NCBI GenBank assembly: GCA_036971475.1
Contig: JBAIZL010000001.1
Location: 145,257,544-145,321,543, forward strand
Length of the DNA: 64,000 nucleotides
Source of the DNA: Prosapia bicincta
Lineage: Eukaryota > Arthropoda > Insecta > Hemiptera > Cercopidae
Direction of reading: 5' to 3'
This document shows, in pieces, positions 62,379 through 64,000 of the stretch. The notes below the pieces were generated by a model. The model had not been told where the DNA came from. It saw only the letters and a program-made list of their open reading frames with translations, and did not search any database. Numbering within the stretch: position 1 is the stretch's first letter; every line of letters starts with the position of its first letter. Both the position numbers and the translations under genes were made by a program.

Positions 62379-62780
62379 GTGTTCTCTAATTCCTATCTAC
62401 GTTATAACGGAATTTCAATTCATGCCGTTTACTACGTTGGCAAAATTGTCAATATTTATCCATACACATTTTCGTTGTGTATATCCCTCTAATCATATTG
62501 CTTTATCGTTCACATAATTGACACGTCCTTGAACAATATGATAAACATATTAGTTCCTCAGATGAAAACATTTGCTAATCTATGTTGGGGATTTTCATGA
62601 CGAATTTACCTAAAATCCTACATATTATTTCTTATCTTCCAATTAGTATTTTTTTCATTTCTGTTTAAAAACGTGTTAGTAATCATGTAATGAAAATTCT
62701 CGGTTATCTACAACAATGCTAGCTTTAATAATAATTATTAGGAAAACCTGCTGTTACACCTAAAATATTAATAACACCCT

Positions 62781-63010
62781 ATTACACTTTGCTATTACTT
62801 GCGACCTGACTTTTTGTTAACCAAAGGTTGTTAAATTGTTAACTTACACTTGGAGGAAACGTTTTCGTCTTACTTCTTCAGCCTCATATTTTTGCCGCTA
62901 GGAGGCTGAAGAAGTCGTAAGACGAAAACGTTTCCTCCAAGTGTAATTTACCAATTTAACAACCTTTAGTTAACAAAACGTCTGGCCGCAAGTAATAGCA
63001 AAAGTGTAAT
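62781..63010. mobile_element. 230-bp foldback palindrome
   Basis: Left arm starts ATTACACTTTGCTATTAC (62781) and right arm ends with its complement (63010); the arms meet around a short loop at 62886-62901. Small indels distinguish the arms, including three extra bases (CGT) near 62917 on the right. That insertion completes a GTC/GTAA/GAC hairpin. No coding capacity. The right arm carries a hammerhead-like motif. Confidence 0.85.
62906..62933 (+). ncRNA. Hammerhead-like motif in palindrome arm
   Basis: CTGAAGA (62906-62912), one unpaired A, a 3-bp hairpin GTC/GTAA/GAC (62914-62923), then GAAA (62924-62927) and ACGTTT. Same layout as 38329-38364, including the single extra base before the hairpin. 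The left arm lacks the GTC strand and cannot form the hairpin. Confidence 0.3.
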
Positions 63011-64000
63011 AAGTAATTAACAACCAGCTCGTCATGAACAGCAACAAGATTTCGATAATTAATAAAAATATAATAATGAAGTGTAAAGTAATAGTAAAAT
63101 TATTTTTAATAAATTTAATGGTTGATATTTAATGAACTAATTGAAGTTTTCACATGAGAATTATTGAAAATATAGTTAATGTTAAATGGATTTCGTATTT
63201 TCAGTGTATTTATTTTGGCTTATCTCCTTCGAGTTATATATCAATATTGGTAGACCACCGAAAAAAGGCCGCTTTCATGAGGAAAATTCGTTTATTAGAA
63301 TCTGATGATACTCGTTCTAAGCGGTTTTCTCAAGCAAGAGATAAAACAATCTATTCTTTTTTTACTATATTATTTTATATATGGTAGAATACTGCATAAA
63401 ATAAATGCTGTGATTGTGTTTTTTTATTAGTTATTTAATAATTCGTAATCCTTATTTTAAAAAATAATAAGGTAATAATAAAGTAAGGTATTTCACCCAA
63501 GGGTAAAATAGCGTATTATTCTCTCCAAAACAGATGGATTAGAATGCAACTATATCGGTTTTCCTCTTCATTTGAAAACGAAATCACTTTCATCGGTTCA
63601 ATGTTTGCAAAATTATCGTCGAACAAACATGAAATAAAACATACGGGTCGAATACATAACTTCCTTTTTTTTTTGAAGTCGGTCAAAAACACCCTGAAAC
63701 ATTATGTATACCAGTTGTTATAGATCTCCTCACTCTCTCAGTGTGTTCACCCAAGTTTTATAACGTAAACGGTACAGACGCTCGAATAGAAGTAATGAAA
63801 GGCGCCTGGACTCTTGGATTAGCCTACCATCCCACGCCGATGTGATTTAGTCCAATCTACTCGGTGTTGCTGGATTCAGTAAACAATTTACTTGGGACAG
63901 ACTTACACCTGACCTGATAATTTCGTGTTTAGGCCAACCTGTTTTCACAAAAGGGGAAACGCATCACAGAAATAGTGAGCGACCAGGCTAGTTCAGCACT
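63011..64000. other. AT-rich right edge, no confident gene
   Basis: The plus frame 63154-63387 contains a possible splice acceptor (TATTTTCAG at 63196-63204), followed by an open segment that includes DHRKKAAFMRKIRLLESDD. I do not recognise it and no matching donor is evident. The remainder to the edge holds no repeat or RNA gene that I can see. Confidence 0.4.

Overview
This window looks like gene-poor, tandem-repeat-rich, AT-rich nuclear DNA from an animal, most likely an arthropod and probably an insect. The reasons are long (TA)n and (GT)n microsatellites, several unrelated satellite arrays, large foldback palindromes, a PIF/Harbinger-type DNA transposon with a broken transposase, a tRNA-like repeat head, and a degenerate stretch of TTAGG, the insect telomere motif. 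Nothing prokaryotic is visible: there are no operons, no ribosome-binding sites, and no long non-repeat reading frame. I found no intact protein-coding gene. The longest reading frames are all products of tandem repetition.

Layout. 1-1120: 191-bp satellite, running off the left edge. 1121-5018: AT-rich single-copy DNA. 5019-30893: a 229-bp satellite, 113 units by coordinate arithmetic, whose right half is a near-exact tandem duplication of a 31-unit (7,099-bp) block. 31926-36740: a 109-bp satellite whose core is also duplicated (18 units, then 19 units). 38011-38416: a foldback palindrome. 39147-41091: a 94/93-bp tandem repeat. 42872-43192: GA/GT microsatellite. 45353-50523: a 47/48-bp minisatellite of about 109 units. 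50524-55579: AT-rich DNA with dispersed and locally duplicated repeats, a tRNA-Arg-like fragment and a TTAGG-like tract. 55665-55898: a second palindrome. 58163-59036: a Harbinger-like element with terminal inverted repeats, a TTA target duplication, TIR-like internal iterations and a transposase pseudogene. 62781-63010: a third palindrome. Five unrelated arrays make up about 39 kb, roughly 60% of the window.

Most interesting signals: (i) both large satellites have grown by duplicating about half of the array as one block; (ii) the three palindromes, and one solitary site, carry a hammerhead-ribozyme-like pattern (CTGANGA, or a degenerate form, then a hairpin, then GAAA), clearest in two palindromes; (iii) the Harbinger-like element has iterated its own terminal sequence internally; (iv) the 94-bp repeat loses one base per unit at its right end and so becomes an in-frame 31-codon repeat. 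No genes can be said to work together here; the content is structural and mobile DNA.
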